Below are positions 1 to 8,537 of a stretch of DNA of 64,000 nucleotides, in pieces; position 1 is the first letter of the stretch, and each line of letters starts with the position of its first letter. The translations under genes and the position numbers were made by a program. The DNA lies in the NCBI GenBank assembly GCA_903898675.1, contig CAIUGM010000014.1, forward strand, positions 62,001 to 126,000, in the 5' to 3' direction. The DNA comes from an uncultured Verrucomicrobiota bacterium. GTDB taxonomy: Bacteria > Verrucomicrobiota > Verrucomicrobiia > Opitutales > Opitutaceae. The notes under the pieces were generated by a model. The model saw nothing but the letters and a program-made list of their open reading frames with translations, did no database searches and was not told the origin of the DNA.

Positions 1-1
1 T

Positions 2-46
2 TTCCCCGGCTACCTCGAGGCGTTGCAGCTTCTGGCCGGCCTGTAA
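2..46 (+). CDS. C-terminal end of an unidentified protein (partial)
   Basis: An open frame enters from the left edge and encodes FPGYLEALQLLAGL before a TAA at 44-46. The next gene starts one base later, so the two are probably co-transcribed. Fourteen residues are too few to name a family. The tight spacing to the NusG-like gene is the main support for it being real coding sequence. Confidence 0.5.
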   Translation, partial: FPGYLEALQLLAGL

Positions 47-47
47 G

Positions 48-560
48 ATGGGTCAGCACCTGCCCGATTTTGCCGCGCCGCACTGGTTCGTCTGCCACAC
101 CAAGCCGCGCTGCGAGAAGAAATTCGACGCCCTCATGGGCCAGGAGAAATTCGCCCGCTACCTGCCGCTGATCCAGAGCGTGCGCCGCTACGGCACCCGG
201 GAAAAGACCTTCACCAAGCCATTGTTCCCGGGCTACGTGTTCGTCCAGCTCGAGCCGGAGCGCAAGGACCGGGTCTACCAGCAGGACCTGCTGGTGCGCG
301 CCCTGCCGGTGGCGAACGAGGCGGTCTTCCTGCGGCAGCTGGAAGCCGTGAAGACGATCTGCGCCTCCGGGCTGGAGGCGGCGCTGCACCCTCTGATGAA
401 AAAGGGAACCCATGTCCGCGTGCAGGGCGGGCCGCTGCACGGGCTCGAGGGTTATGTCGACGATCCGGCGAACCCGCAGGGCATTGTCGTGTCAATAGAC
501 GTGCTGCAGCAGGGCCTGTTGGTCCGGCTGCCGTTCAACACCCTGCAACTCCTTCCCTGA
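48..560 (+). CDS. NusG/RfaH-like (UpxY-type) transcription antiterminator
   Basis: A 170-residue protein with the two-domain layout of NusG paralogues. The N-terminal NGN domain spans about residues 11-105, begins with the aromatic WFVCHTKPRCEKK strand, and carries the hallmark FPGYVFV at 60-66. A KOW-type segment follows at about 117-137 (KKGTHVRV...LHGLEGYV). Such proteins bind RNA polymerase and raise processivity, usually on one long operon for surface polysaccharide or secretion. Core NusG normally sits beside secE and rplK, which are absent here, so this is more likely a specialised paralogue. It follows the upstream gene by 1 bp and precedes the next by 4 bp, which suggests a three-gene operon. 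The target operon cannot be told from this window. Confidence 0.82.
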   Translation: MGQHLPDFAAPHWFVCHTKPRCEKKFDALMGQEKFARYLPLIQSVRRYGTREKTFTKPLFPGYVFVQLEPERKDRVYQQDLLVRALPVANEAVFLRQLEAVKTICASGLEAALHPLMKKGTHVRVQGGPLHGLEGYVDDPANPQGIVVSIDVLQQGLLVRLPFNTLQLLP

Positions 561-564
561 CTCA

Positions 565-1476
565 ATGGTTCGCCGCCTGACCGCCATCCTCGTTCTCGGC
601 CTCTCGGCCCGTTCCGCTTGCGCCCAGGAACCGGCGCCGAACATCCAGACGCCGCAGGAAGACCGGCCGTTCTTCTCCCGCATCAGCGGTCTCTTTGGCG
701 GCGACCTGCCGCAGCTCGACCGGCCCGACTCGGTGAAACTCATCCTGCGCCCGCATTTCGGCGACTTCGTGCGCCGTGACTACCTGCGCGTCGACACCGG
801 CCTTGGCTGGGCGCTGAACGATCACTTCGAGGTCAACTCGGAGGCCATGTTCTATGCGACCCACGGTTTCAAAAGCAGCTCCGACGGCTACGGGATCGGC
901 GAACTCCAGTTCGGCTCCAAGTACGTGTTCGAGGAACTGCCCATGCGCGGCTACGAGACCACGCTCGCGCTGAACGTCGCGCTGCCCGTGGGCCACGCCC
1001 CGATCGACATGACCGACGGCTATTACCACGTGACGCCCACGCTGGTCGTGCAGCACAACTGGATCAGCAAGCCGCGCCTGACGACTTATGGCGGCGTCGG
1101 CGTCGACCTGATCACCAAGAGTCGCGTGCCGGGCCGGTTCTCCACCAACCAGCCCCACGACGATTCCGTCTCCCTGACCTACGGCGGCCTCTACGACGCA
1201 GGCCAGCTCAAGTGGACGCTCAGCGGCACGTTCGCCACGACGGCCGGGATCAGCGAGACCGGCCGCCAGTTTTTCTATCTCCAGCCTGGCGTGCTCTGGT
1301 ACGTGCCCAAACACTACACGTTCCGTTCCAAGACGCAGTGGATCGTCGGTCTGTCGGCCCGTACGACCTTCGGCCCCGACGGCGTCGACTTCAGCCTGAG
1401 CTCCCGTCTCCGCGCCGAGATCACCTTCCGCCAGGTCATGGACAAGCTCCGCGGCCGCAGCAACGACAAGCCGTAG
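565..1476 (+). CDS. Predicted outer-membrane beta-barrel protein of unknown function
   Basis: 303 residues with a signal peptide (hydrophobic core to about residue 17, likely cleavage after SACA or CAQ). The mature part has alternating hydrophobic/polar strands rich in Tyr, Thr and Gly (for example SLTYGGLYDAGQLKWTLSGTF), typical of a transmembrane beta barrel. I do not recognise a named family. Regular strand pairs over the whole length suggest a barrel of 10-14 strands rather than a TolC or TonB receptor. The gene starts 4 bp after the NusG-like gene and converges with pgpA. Its role might relate to whatever envelope product the antiterminator controls, but that is inference. Confidence 0.6.
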   Translation: MVRRLTAILVLGLSARSACAQEPAPNIQTPQEDRPFFSRISGLFGGDLPQLDRPDSVKLILRPHFGDFVRRDYLRVDTGLGWALNDHFEVNSEAMFYATHGFKSSSDGYGIGELQFGSKYVFEELPMRGYETTLALNVALPVGHAPIDMTDGYYHVTPTLVVQHNWISKPRLTTYGGVGVDLITKSRVPGRFSTNQPHDDSVSLTYGGLYDAGQLKWTLSGTFATTAGISETGRQFFYLQPGVLWYVPKHYTFRSKTQWIVGLSARTTFGPDGVDFSLSSRLRAEITFRQVMDKLRGRSNDKP

Positions 1477-1499
1477 CCCTGCGCGCACTCGGTCGCTTT

Positions 1500-2015
1500 T
1501 CAGCGGAACGTCCAGAGCCACGCGCCGAGGTGCAGGGTGGCGCAGGCGGCGAGGGCGGCGGCGACGTCGTCCACCACGACACCCCAGCCGCCGGGCCAGT
1601 CTTGCAGGCGGGAGATGCCGAGGGGCTTCAGGATGTCGTAGAAACGGAACAGGCCGAAGCCGGCGAGGAAGATGACCCAGTGCGGCCAGCCGGTCGCGGC
1701 CACCAGGCGCCAGCCGAGGAAGCAGAGCGGCATCACGACAAACTCATCGAGGATCACCTGCCCCGGGTCCTTCCGCTTCATCCGGATCTCCGCCTCGCCG
1801 CAGAACGCCACGGCCAGGTAGACGGCCACCGCCGACAGCAGCAACGTGGGCGCCAGGCCGAGCGGGAGAAAAAAAAGGCAGAAGTAAAGCAGGCCGGCCG
1901 CCGAACCCCACGTGCCGGGCGCCGGCAGCTTCATCCCGACCGGACCCAGCGTGGCGATGCCCACGACTAGTTTGGTCGGCAACGGTCCGGTCCAGCGCGG
2001 TTGCGTCAGTTTCAT
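1500..2015 (-). CDS. pgpA: Phosphatidylglycerophosphatase A
   Basis: 171 residues, the usual length for PgpA, an inner-membrane enzyme that dephosphorylates phosphatidylglycerol phosphate to phosphatidylglycerol. The family's N-terminal GTWGSAAGLL segment, the acidic DPGQVILDEFVVMP motif (predicted metal/catalytic acidic residues) and the C-terminal FRFYDILKPLGISRLQDWPGGWGVVVDD block are all present, with four hydrophobic segments between. It lies 4 bp downstream of pgsA on the same strand, so the two consecutive steps of phosphatidylglycerol synthesis are encoded as one transcript. That pairing strengthens both assignments. Confidence 0.93.
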   Translation of the reverse strand: MKLTQPRWTGPLPTKLVVGIATLGPVGMKLPAPGTWGSAAGLLYFCLFFLPLGLAPTLLLSAVAVYLAVAFCGEAEIRMKRKDPGQVILDEFVVMPLCFLGWRLVAATGWPHWVIFLAGFGLFRFYDILKPLGISRLQDWPGGWGVVVDDVAAALAACATLHLGAWLWTFR

Positions 2016-2019
2016 CGGT

Positions 2020-2622
2020 TCATTCCAGCACCACGTGACCGTGCCGCCGGAAATAGGAGATCGCCGACGTGATCGTCAGGATCGCGGAAAGAAAATACAG
2101 CCCCATGCCGGCGTACTGGATGACACTGATGATCCACTTGTCGGCCGTGCTGAAGAGGTGGCCGAAATCCCGCGCCATCATCCGCGCGCCGAGCAGCCAG
2201 CCGATCGCGTTGAGCTGGACGAAGGTCTTCACCTTGCCGCCGAGGTCGGCCTCCACCACAAGGCCCTTGGTTGCCGCGGCCATGCGCATGCCGGAGACGA
2301 CGAACTCCCGGCCCAGGATGCAGAGCAACAGCATCATCGCGAAGGCATCGTAGCCCAGGAAATAGTCGCCGTTCACCAGCGCGATCATCAGGCCGATCAC
2401 CATCACCTTGTCGATGACCGCGTCCATGAACCGGCCGAAGGACGACACCTCGCCGCGGGCCCGGGCGATCATGCCGTCGAGCCAGTCGGTCAGCGCCGCC
2501 GCGATGAAAAGCCAGAAGGCCGTCGTGGCCGCGCCGGAAAAGTCGCGGTCCATCAGCCACACAATCGCGAACATGGCCGGGACACGGGAGACGGTCAACC
2601 AGTTGGCCAGAGTGAAGCGCAT
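2020..2622 (-). CDS. pgsA: CDP-diacylglycerol--glycerol-3-phosphate 3-phosphatidyltransferase
   Basis: 200 residues from the ATG at 2622 (MRFTLANWLTVSRVP). The frame stays open upstream to 2742, but that part overlaps coaD and looks non-coding. The CDP-alcohol phosphotransferase signature D-x2-D-G-x2-A-R-x8-G-x3-D-x3-D is complete, running from D46 to D71 (DWLDGMIARARG...GRFMDAVIDK). About six transmembrane segments surround it. It makes phosphatidylglycerol phosphate, which PgpA encoded just downstream dephosphorylates. The gene is divergent from coaD across about 106 bp. Confidence 0.93.
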   Translation of the reverse strand: MRFTLANWLTVSRVPAMFAIVWLMDRDFSGAATTAFWLFIAAALTDWLDGMIARARGEVSSFGRFMDAVIDKVMVIGLMIALVNGDYFLGYDAFAMMLLLCILGREFVVSGMRMAAATKGLVVEADLGGKVKTFVQLNAIGWLLGARMMARDFGHLFSTADKWIISVIQYAGMGLYFLSAILTITSAISYFRRHGHVVLE

Positions 2623-2728
2623 GGCTCGCAGTCGAAACACCCGCCGGTCGCTTGGCAACCGTTTGATTTGACACAAAACTTCCTCGCCATCACCGGCCGC
2701 CGTGCAATCCTGCCGGCGGTCCCGCCCC

Positions 2729-3208
2729 ATGAAACTCTGCATCTACCCCGGCACCTTCGACCCCTTCACCAACGGGCACCTCGACGTGCTGGCGCGGGCG
2801 GCCAAGCTCTTCGGCCACGTCCGCGTCGCCATCGCCATCGACTCCACCAAGGCCCCGCTCTTCAGCCCCGAGCGGCGCGTCGAGCTGATCCGCGCCAACC
2901 TGGCCGGCCTGCCCAACGTCGATGTGGTCAGCTTCGATGGCCTCCTCGTCGAGTTCGCCCGCCGGCAGCAGGCGCAGGCGATCATCCGCGGCCTCCGCGC
3001 GCTGTCCGACTTCGAGTTCGAGTTCAACATGGCGCTGATGAACCGCCACCTCGAGCCGCAGGTTGAAACCATTTTCGTGATGCCCAACGAGGCCTACAGC
3101 TACACCAGCTCGTCGCTCGTCAAACAGATCGCCAAGCTCGGCGGCGACGTCACCAAGTTCGTCCCCGCCAACGTCGCCACCGCCCTGCGCGAGGCCTACG
3201 CGGTGTAA
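2729..3208 (+). CDS. coaD: Phosphopantetheine adenylyltransferase
   Basis: 159 residues, the same length as the E. coli enzyme, which transfers AMP to 4'-phosphopantetheine in the penultimate step of coenzyme A synthesis. The nucleotidyltransferase T/HxGH motif is GTFDPFTNGH at residues 8-17. The family blocks IIRGLRALSDFEFEFNMA and the C-terminal YSYTSSSLVKQIAKLGGDV are also present. I chose the ATG at 2729 because MKLCIYPGTFDP matches the family N-terminus; a GTG at 2702 would add nine unlikely residues. No partner gene for CoA synthesis is adjacent. Confidence 0.95.
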   Translation: MKLCIYPGTFDPFTNGHLDVLARAAKLFGHVRVAIAIDSTKAPLFSPERRVELIRANLAGLPNVDVVSFDGLLVEFARRQQAQAIIRGLRALSDFEFEFNMALMNRHLEPQVETIFVMPNEAYSYTSSSLVKQIAKLGGDVTKFVPANVATALREAYAV

Positions 3209-3224
3209 CTGGATTTCTATCGTA

Positions 3225-3322
3225 GGGGCGCAGTCTCGCTGCGCCTCCGAACGTGAGGCCATGCACGCAGGGCGCAGCATCGGCCGTCGCCAAGCCGATG
3301 GCCCGACAAGAGTCTGCGCCCC
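3225..3322. repeat. GC-rich inverted-repeat element between coaD and tetR
   Basis: The arms GGGGCGCAGTCTC and GAGTCTGCGCCCC are complementary at 12 of 13 positions and enclose about 70 bp that itself contains GCGCAG/CTGCGC stems. It resembles other intergenic elements in this window built on a TAGGGGC core (39587, 50915). No coding potential is evident in the 202 bp between the two genes. Confidence 0.5.
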
Positions 3323-3410
3323 GACCGGTGGAACGCAGGCAGACGAACATTTCCGCCGTTCGTTGTTCCCGCTGTAACCACCCCGCCTCACCCGCCGTCC
3401 TACAGCCATC

Positions 3411-4061
3411 GTGAATAATAAAGGTAATATTCAGGATTCAGGCAGCACGGATTTGCGTGGCCGGATCGTCGCCGCGGCCCGGGAGCGGTTCCAGCAGTTC
3501 GGCTACGCCAAGACCTCGATGCAGGAAATCGCGTCCGCCTGCGACATGTCCGCCGCCAACCTGTATCGTTTCTACGACGGCAAGCTCGCGATCGGCGCCG
3601 CGGTCGCCACGGCGGAACAGTCCGTCCTGCTCGCCGCCTGCGACCAGGCGATCGCGGCCGCCGGACCGGACGTGGCCGACCGGCTGGTGGCCCTGTTTCA
3701 GGCAAACATCGATGCCACGCAGCGTAAAATTAAGCGCAGCCCGCTCCTCTTCGAGCTCGCCCTGACCGTCGCGCGGGAAAAGCCGGAGGTGCGCCGGCAG
3801 TTCCTCCGGGCGGTCGAGGCCCGCATCATTGCCGTCATGGCCGAGGGTCAGGAGCCCGGCGCCTTTGCCTCCGCCGCCGTCAAGCTGCGCAGCCGGATGA
3901 TTCTCATGGCGAGCGCACCGTTCGTCCTGCCCTGGATGATGCTGAACGAACCCTTCGGCAACCCGCGCGCGATGGTCGAACCGCTCATCCGCTCGCTCGT
4001 GGCCGGTCTCGCCGAGGCTCCCCCGTCCGCAAACGTAACAACTCCGGCCCGATTCAGCTAG
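3411..4061 (+). CDS. TetR-family transcriptional regulator
   Basis: 216 residues. Residues 17-65 form a classic TetR helix-turn-helix (RIVAAARERFQQFGYAKTSMQEIASACDMSAANLYRFYDGK). The C-terminal part is a divergent all-helical ligand-binding and dimerisation domain. It stands 79 bp upstream of the RND pump operon on the same strand, the usual place for a local repressor of such pumps. The assigned start is a GTG at 3411. An AT-rich inverted repeat (GAATAATA-4-TAATATTC) covers 3413-3432, immediately after the start codon, and could serve for autorepression. The inducer is unknown. Confidence 0.88.
   Translation: MNNKGNIQDSGSTDLRGRIVAAARERFQQFGYAKTSMQEIASACDMSAANLYRFYDGKLAIGAAVATAEQSVLLAACDQAIAAAGPDVADRLVALFQANIDATQRKIKRSPLLFELALTVAREKPEVRRQFLRAVEARIIAVMAEGQEPGAFASAAVKLRSRMILMASAPFVLPWMMLNEPFGNPRAMVEPLIRSLVAGLAEAPPSANVTTPARFS
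3413..3432. promoter_or_regulatory. Possible TetR operator overlapping the regulator's start
   Basis: GAATAATA and TAATATTC match as an inverted repeat at 7 of 8 positions around a 4-bp centre. The AT content is strikingly high against the GC-rich surroundings. TetR operators are commonly short inverted repeats near the regulator's own start, but no binding evidence exists here. Confidence 0.3.
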
Positions 4062-4140
4062 AAACCCGCTGGGAATATCACCTAACTAAACCTCCGACAA
4101 CTCCCAGACCTCCGCCCTCTTTCCCTTGAAGCCCGCACCC

Positions 4141-5421
4141 ATGTCAAACCAGCTCCCGCCGGCACCCGGCACGCCTTCCCATAAGAACAACCCGCCCGGC
4201 GGATCCTCCCCCCGCCGTCGATGGCTGACCTGGACCATCCTGGCGATCGTCGCCCTCGTGATGGGCTACGCGATCTTCGTCCGGCCATTCCTCAAGCCCG
4301 CCGGCGCGAACCGGCGCGGGCAATTCACCGGCGCCTTCCCGGTCAGCGCCGAGCCGGCGCGCCAGGCCGACGTGAACGTGCGCCTCGTCGCGCTCGGGAC
4401 CGTGACCCCGGTCTACACCGTCACCGTCCGCAGCCGCGTCGACGGCGAGCTGCAAAAACTTTTCTTTACCGAGGGATCGAACGTCGAAGCCGGTGCGCCG
4501 CTGGCGGAGATCGATCCGCGTCCCTTCGAAGTGCAGAAACTCCAGAACGAGGCGCAACTGGCCAAGGACCAGGCCCTCCTCGACAACGCCAAGCTCGATC
4601 TGGCCCGCTTCCAGACCCTCCTCGACCAGGACTCGGTCGCCAAGCAGCAGGTCGACACCCAGGCGGCGCTCGTCCAGCAGTACCAGGCGGCCATCAAGCT
4701 CGATGAGGCGCAGGTCGCAAGCGCGGCCCTCCAGCTCGCCTACGCGCACATCACCTCGCCCATCACCGGCCGCATCGGCCTGCGCGCCGTGGACCAGGGC
4801 AACATGATCCACGCCTCCGACGCCAACGGCATCGCCGTCATTACCCAGCTGCATCCGATCACGGTCATCTTCGCCATCCCGCAGGATGCCGTGCCCAAGG
4901 TCATGAAGCGCTTCAAGTCGGGCGAGGCTATGGCCGTGGACGCCTATGACCGCGACGGCAAGACCCTCCTCGCCACGGGCAAACTCGTCACCGTTGACAA
5001 CCAGATCGATCCCACCACCGGCACCGTGAAGCTGCGCGCCGAGTTTGAGAACACCGACGAGACCCTTTTCCCCAACCAGTTCGTGAACGTGCAGCTGATC
5101 ACCGAGGTGCTCGCGGGCGCCACCGTCGTGCCCAACGCGGCCGTGCAGCGCGGCACCGTCGGCACCTTTGTCTACGTTGTGACCGAGCAAAAGACCGCCG
5201 CCGTGCGGGTCGTGGTCACCGGCCCGTCCGAGAAGGGCGAGATCGTCATCAACCAGGGCCTGAAACCCGGTGAGACCGTCGTCGTGGACGGCGTCGACAA
5301 ATTGCGGGAAGGTTCCGCCCTCGAGATCGTCGCCCGGACCACCGGCGCAACCCCGGGCGCGAAACCCGCCAAACCCGCGGGCCCGTGGCCGCACGATGGC
5401 GCCCGCCCCACGACGAACTAA
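4141..5421 (+). CDS. RND efflux periplasmic adaptor (MdtA-like membrane fusion protein)
   Basis: 426 residues from the ATG at 4141; a TTG at 4126 in the same frame is less likely. A single N-terminal transmembrane anchor lies at about 30-48, followed by the HlyD-family barrel-sandwich half ([26 protein letters not shown]), an alpha-helical hairpin rich in Gln/Ala (about 125-200), the second lipoyl half ([19 protein letters not shown]) and beta-barrel and membrane-proximal domains. It would link the inner-membrane pumps encoded next to the OprM-type channel further down. Adaptor, pump, pump and channel genes are contiguous, so the operon looks complete. The substrate is unknown; MdtABC-type systems export bile salts, novobiocin and similar amphiphiles. 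Confidence 0.92.
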   Translation: MSNQLPPAPGTPSHKNNPPGGSSPRRRWLTWTILAIVALVMGYAIFVRPFLKPAGANRRGQFTGAFPVSAEPARQADVNVRLVALGTVTPVYTVTVRSRVDGELQKLFFTEGSNVEAGAPLAEIDPRPFEVQKLQNEAQLAKDQALLDNAKLDLARFQTLLDQDSVAKQQVDTQAALVQQYQAAIKLDEAQVASAALQLAYAHITSPITGRIGLRAVDQGNMIHASDANGIAVITQLHPITVIFAIPQDAVPKVMKRFKSGEAMAVDAYDRDGKTLLATGKLVTVDNQIDPTTGTVKLRAEFENTDETLFPNQFVNVQLITEVLAGATVVPNAAVQRGTVGTFVYVVTEQKTAAVRVVVTGPSEKGEIVINQGLKPGETVVVDGVDKLREGSALEIVARTTGATPGAKPAKPAGPWPHDGARPTTN

Positions 5422-5438
5422 GCCCGCCGCGCGTTTCC

Positions 5439-8400
5439 GTGAATCCCTCAAAACCGTTTATCCTGCGGCCGGTCGCGACGTCGTTGCTCATGGTGGCGAT
5501 CCTGCTGGCCGGTGCGTTCGCGTACCGCCTGCTGCCGATCTCCGCCCTGCCGCAGGTCGACTACCCGACCATCCAGGTGGTCACCCTTTATCCCGGCGCC
5601 AGCCCGGACGTGATCACTTCGTCGATCACCGCACCGCTTGAGCGCCAGTTCGGCCAGATGCCGGGCCTCAGCCGCATGGCTTCGACGAGCTCGGGCGGCG
5701 CCTCCATCATCACCCTGTCCTTCAGCCTCGACCTGACCCTCGACGTGGCCGAACAGGAGGTCCAGGCCGCGATCAACGCGGCCAGCAATCTGCTGCCCAC
5801 CGACCTGCCGACCCCGCCGATCTACAACAAGGTCAATCCGGCCGACACCCCGATCCTGACCCTCGGGGTCACCTCCACCACGATCCCGCTGCCCAAGGTC
5901 GAGGACCTCGTCGACACCCGTCTCGCCCAAAAACTCTCGCAAATTCCCGGCGTCGGCCTCGTCAGCATCAGTGGCGGCCAGCGCCCGGCCGTACGCGTGC
6001 AGGCGGATCCCCGGGCGCTGGCGGCGAACGGCCTGACGCTCGACGACGTGCGCACCGCCATCGGCAGCGCCAACGTCAACCAGGCGAAGGGCAGCTTCGA
6101 CGGCCCGGCGCGCGCCTCGACCATCGACGCGAACGACCAGCTCCGGTCCGTCGAGGACTATGAGCAGCTGATCATCGCCTATCGCAAGGGCGCGCCGATC
6201 CGGCTCAGCGACGTGGCCAAGGTCATCAACAGCGCGGAGAACACCCAGCTCGCCGCCTGGGCCAATGACCGTGCCGCCATCATCCTGAACATCCAGCGCC
6301 AGCCCGGCGCCAACGTCATCGAGGTGGTCGACCGCATCAAGGCCCTGCTCCCGCAGCTGCAGGCCACGCTGCCCGGCTCCATCGAGGTCATCCCGCTCAC
6401 CGACCGCACCGTGACGATCCGCGCCTCGGTCGACGACGTGCAGGTCGAGCTGCTCATCTCCATCGGCCTCGTCGTGCTGGTGGTGTTTCTTTTCCTGCGC
6501 AACATCCCGGCCACGATCATCCCCGGGGTCGCGGTGCCACTCTCGCTCGTGGGTACGTTCGGCGTGATGTACCTCGCCGGCTTCAGCATCAACAACCTCA
6601 CGCTGATGGCGCTGACCATTGCCACCGGCTTCGTGGTCGACGACGCGATCGTCATGATCGAGAACATCTCCCGCTACCTCGAGGAGGGCGACGCCCCGCT
6701 CGAGGCCGCGCTCAAGGGCGCCGAGCAGATCGGGTTCACGATCATTTCCCTCACGGTGTCGCTGATCGCGGTGCTGATCCCGCTGCTCTTCATGGGCGAC
6801 GTCGTCGGCCGGCTCTTCCGCGAGTTCGCGATCACGCTCGCCGTTTCGATCCTGATCTCCGCCGTCGTGTCGCTGACCCTGACCCCGATGATGTGCGCCA
6901 AGCTCCTGCACCACACGCCGGAGGAAAAACAGGGGCGCTTTTACCGCGCGAGCGGGCGCTTCTTCGAGGCCGTGATCGCCCGCTACGGCACGATGCTGCA
7001 ATGGGTGTTGAAACACCAGACCCTCACGCTCGGCGTGGCGGCCGGCACCCTCCTGCTCACCGGCCTCCTGTACGTCATCATCCCGAAGGGTTTTTTCCCG
7101 CTGCAGGACACCGGCGCCATCCAGGGCATCTCCGAGGCCTCGCAGTCCGTTTCGTTTACCAAGATGGCGGAACGCCAGCAGCAGCTCGGGCGGGTCATCC
7201 TCGCGGACCAGGATGTCGCCAGTCTTTCCTCCTATATCGGCGTCGACGGCACCAACTCGACGCTCAACAGCGGGCGCATGCTGATCAACCTCAAGCCGCA
7301 GCACGACCGCAAGAGCAGCGCGAGCGAGGTTATCGCGCGGCTCCAGCCCAAGCTCGCCGCGCTGCCCGGCATCACTCTTTACCTGCAACCCGTGCAGGAT
7401 CTCTCGATCGAGAGCACGGTCAGCCGCACGCAATACCAGTTCAGCGTCGAGTGCGCCAACCCGGACGACCTCGCCCTCTGGGTGGGCAAGCTGGTGGAGC
7501 ATCTCCGCGGCCTGCCCGCCTTGTCCGAGGTCGCCAGTGATCTCCAGAACGAAGGCCTCCAGGCCTACGTCGACATCGACCGCGACACCGCCTCGCGGCT
7601 GGGCGTCAGCGTGGCCGCCATCGACAACGCCCTCTACAACGCCTTTGGCCAGCGGCTCGTCTCGACAATCTTCACGCAGTCCAACCAGTACCGCGTCGTC
7701 CTGGAGGCACCGCCCGAACTGCAGCGCGGGCTGGCCGCCTTGGAAAACATCTATGTGACCTCGACCGCCGGGACCCAGGTGCGGCTGACCGCGGTCGCGC
7801 ACATCACGGAGCGCCACACGCCGCTGGCGATCAACCATGCGGCGCAGTTTCCGTCCGCCACGGTCTCCTTCAACCTCAGCCCGGGCTACTCGCTGGGCGA
7901 CGCCGTCACGGCGATTCAAAAGAGCCAGGTCGACCTCGGCGTGCCGTTGAGCGTCCAGGTCAGCCTGCAGGGCGCCGCCCTCGCGTTCAGCTCGTCGTTA
8001 AGCAACACCCTCTTCCTGATTCTCGCGGCGATTGTGACGATGTACATCGTCCTGGGCGTCCTGTACGAGAGCTACATCCACCCGATCACGATCCTGTCGA
8101 CGCTGCCCTCCGCGGGCGTCGGCGCGCTGCTGGCGCTGCTGCTCTGGAAGTCTGACCTCGGCATGATCGGCATCATCGGCATCATTCTGCTCATCGGCAT
8201 CGTGAAGAAGAACGCGATCATGATGATCGATTTCGCGCTCGAGGCCGAGCGGGCGGGCGGCAAGACGCCCGAGGAGGCGATCTATGAGGCGTGCCTCCTG
8301 CGTTTCCGGCCGATTTTGATGACGACCATGGCCGCGCTGCTCGGCGCGCTGCCGCTCATGCTGGGCACCGGCGTCGGCTCCGAACTCCGCCACCCGCTCG

Positions 8401-8537
8401 GCATCACGATGGTGGGCGGCCTGATCTTCAGCCAGGTGCTCACGCTGTTCACCACGCCGGTGATCTACCTCGTGTTTGACCGCCTCTCCCGCCGCTTCCG
8501 GGGCAACCGCCCGGCCGCGGATCCCGCTGCCGCATGA
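5439..8537 (+). CDS. RND multidrug efflux transporter, MdtB-like
   Basis: About 1032 residues, standard for hydrophobe/amphiphile efflux RND pumps. The GTG at 5439 ([17 protein letters not shown]) gives the family N-terminus and lies 17 bp after the adaptor stop. The transmembrane-helix-4 proton-relay pair is D401-D402 ([12 protein letters not shown]), and the helix-10 lysine lies in [13 protein letters not shown] (K923/K924). Two large periplasmic loops follow helices 1 and 7. It overlaps the next pump gene by 4 bp (ATGA), so translation is probably coupled. Tandem homologous pumps are the hallmark of MdtBC, which work as heterotrimers; that arrangement is inferred here. Confidence 0.93.
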   Translation: MNPSKPFILRPVATSLLMVAILLAGAFAYRLLPISALPQVDYPTIQVVTLYPGASPDVITSSITAPLERQFGQMPGLSRMASTSSGGASIITLSFSLDLTLDVAEQEVQAAINAASNLLPTDLPTPPIYNKVNPADTPILTLGVTSTTIPLPKVEDLVDTRLAQKLSQIPGVGLVSISGGQRPAVRVQADPRALAANGLTLDDVRTAIGSANVNQAKGSFDGPARASTIDANDQLRSVEDYEQLIIAYRKGAPIRLSDVAKVINSAENTQLAAWANDRAAIILNIQRQPGANVIEVVDRIKALLPQLQATLPGSIEVIPLTDRTVTIRASVDDVQVELLISIGLVVLVVFLFLRNIPATIIPGVAVPLSLVGTFGVMYLAGFSINNLTLMALTIATGFVVDDAIVMIENISRYLEEGDAPLEAALKGAEQIGFTIISLTVSLIAVLIPLLFMGDVVGRLFREFAITLAVSILISAVVSLTLTPMMCAKLLHHTPEEKQGRFYRASGRFFEAVIARYGTMLQWVLKHQTLTLGVAAGTLLLTGLLYVIIPKGFFPLQDTGAIQGISEASQSVSFTKMAERQQQLGRVILADQDVASLSSYIGVDGTNSTLNSGRMLINLKPQHDRKSSASEVIARLQPKLAALPGITLYLQPVQDLSIESTVSRTQYQFSVECANPDDLALWVGKLVEHLRGLPALSEVASDLQNEGLQAYVDIDRDTASRLGVSVAAIDNALYNAFGQRLVSTIFTQSNQYRVVLEAPPELQRGLAALENIYVTSTAGTQVRLTAVAHITERHTPLAINHAAQFPSATVSFNLSPGYSLGDAVTAIQKSQVDLGVPLSVQVSLQGAALAFSSSLSNTLFLILAAIVTMYIVLGVLYESYIHPITILSTLPSAGVGALLALLLWKSDLGMIGIIGIILLIGIVKKNAIMMIDFALEAERAGGKTPEEAIYEACLLRFRPILMTTMAALLGALPLMLGTGVGSELRHPLGITMVGGLIFSQVLTLFTTPVIYLVFDRLSRRFRGNRPAADPAAA

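Noticed and set aside
5448-7919. Minus-strand open frame of 823 codons under the first RND pump
   Set aside because: Low-complexity charged translation and complete overlap with a well-supported gene; a shadow of codon bias.
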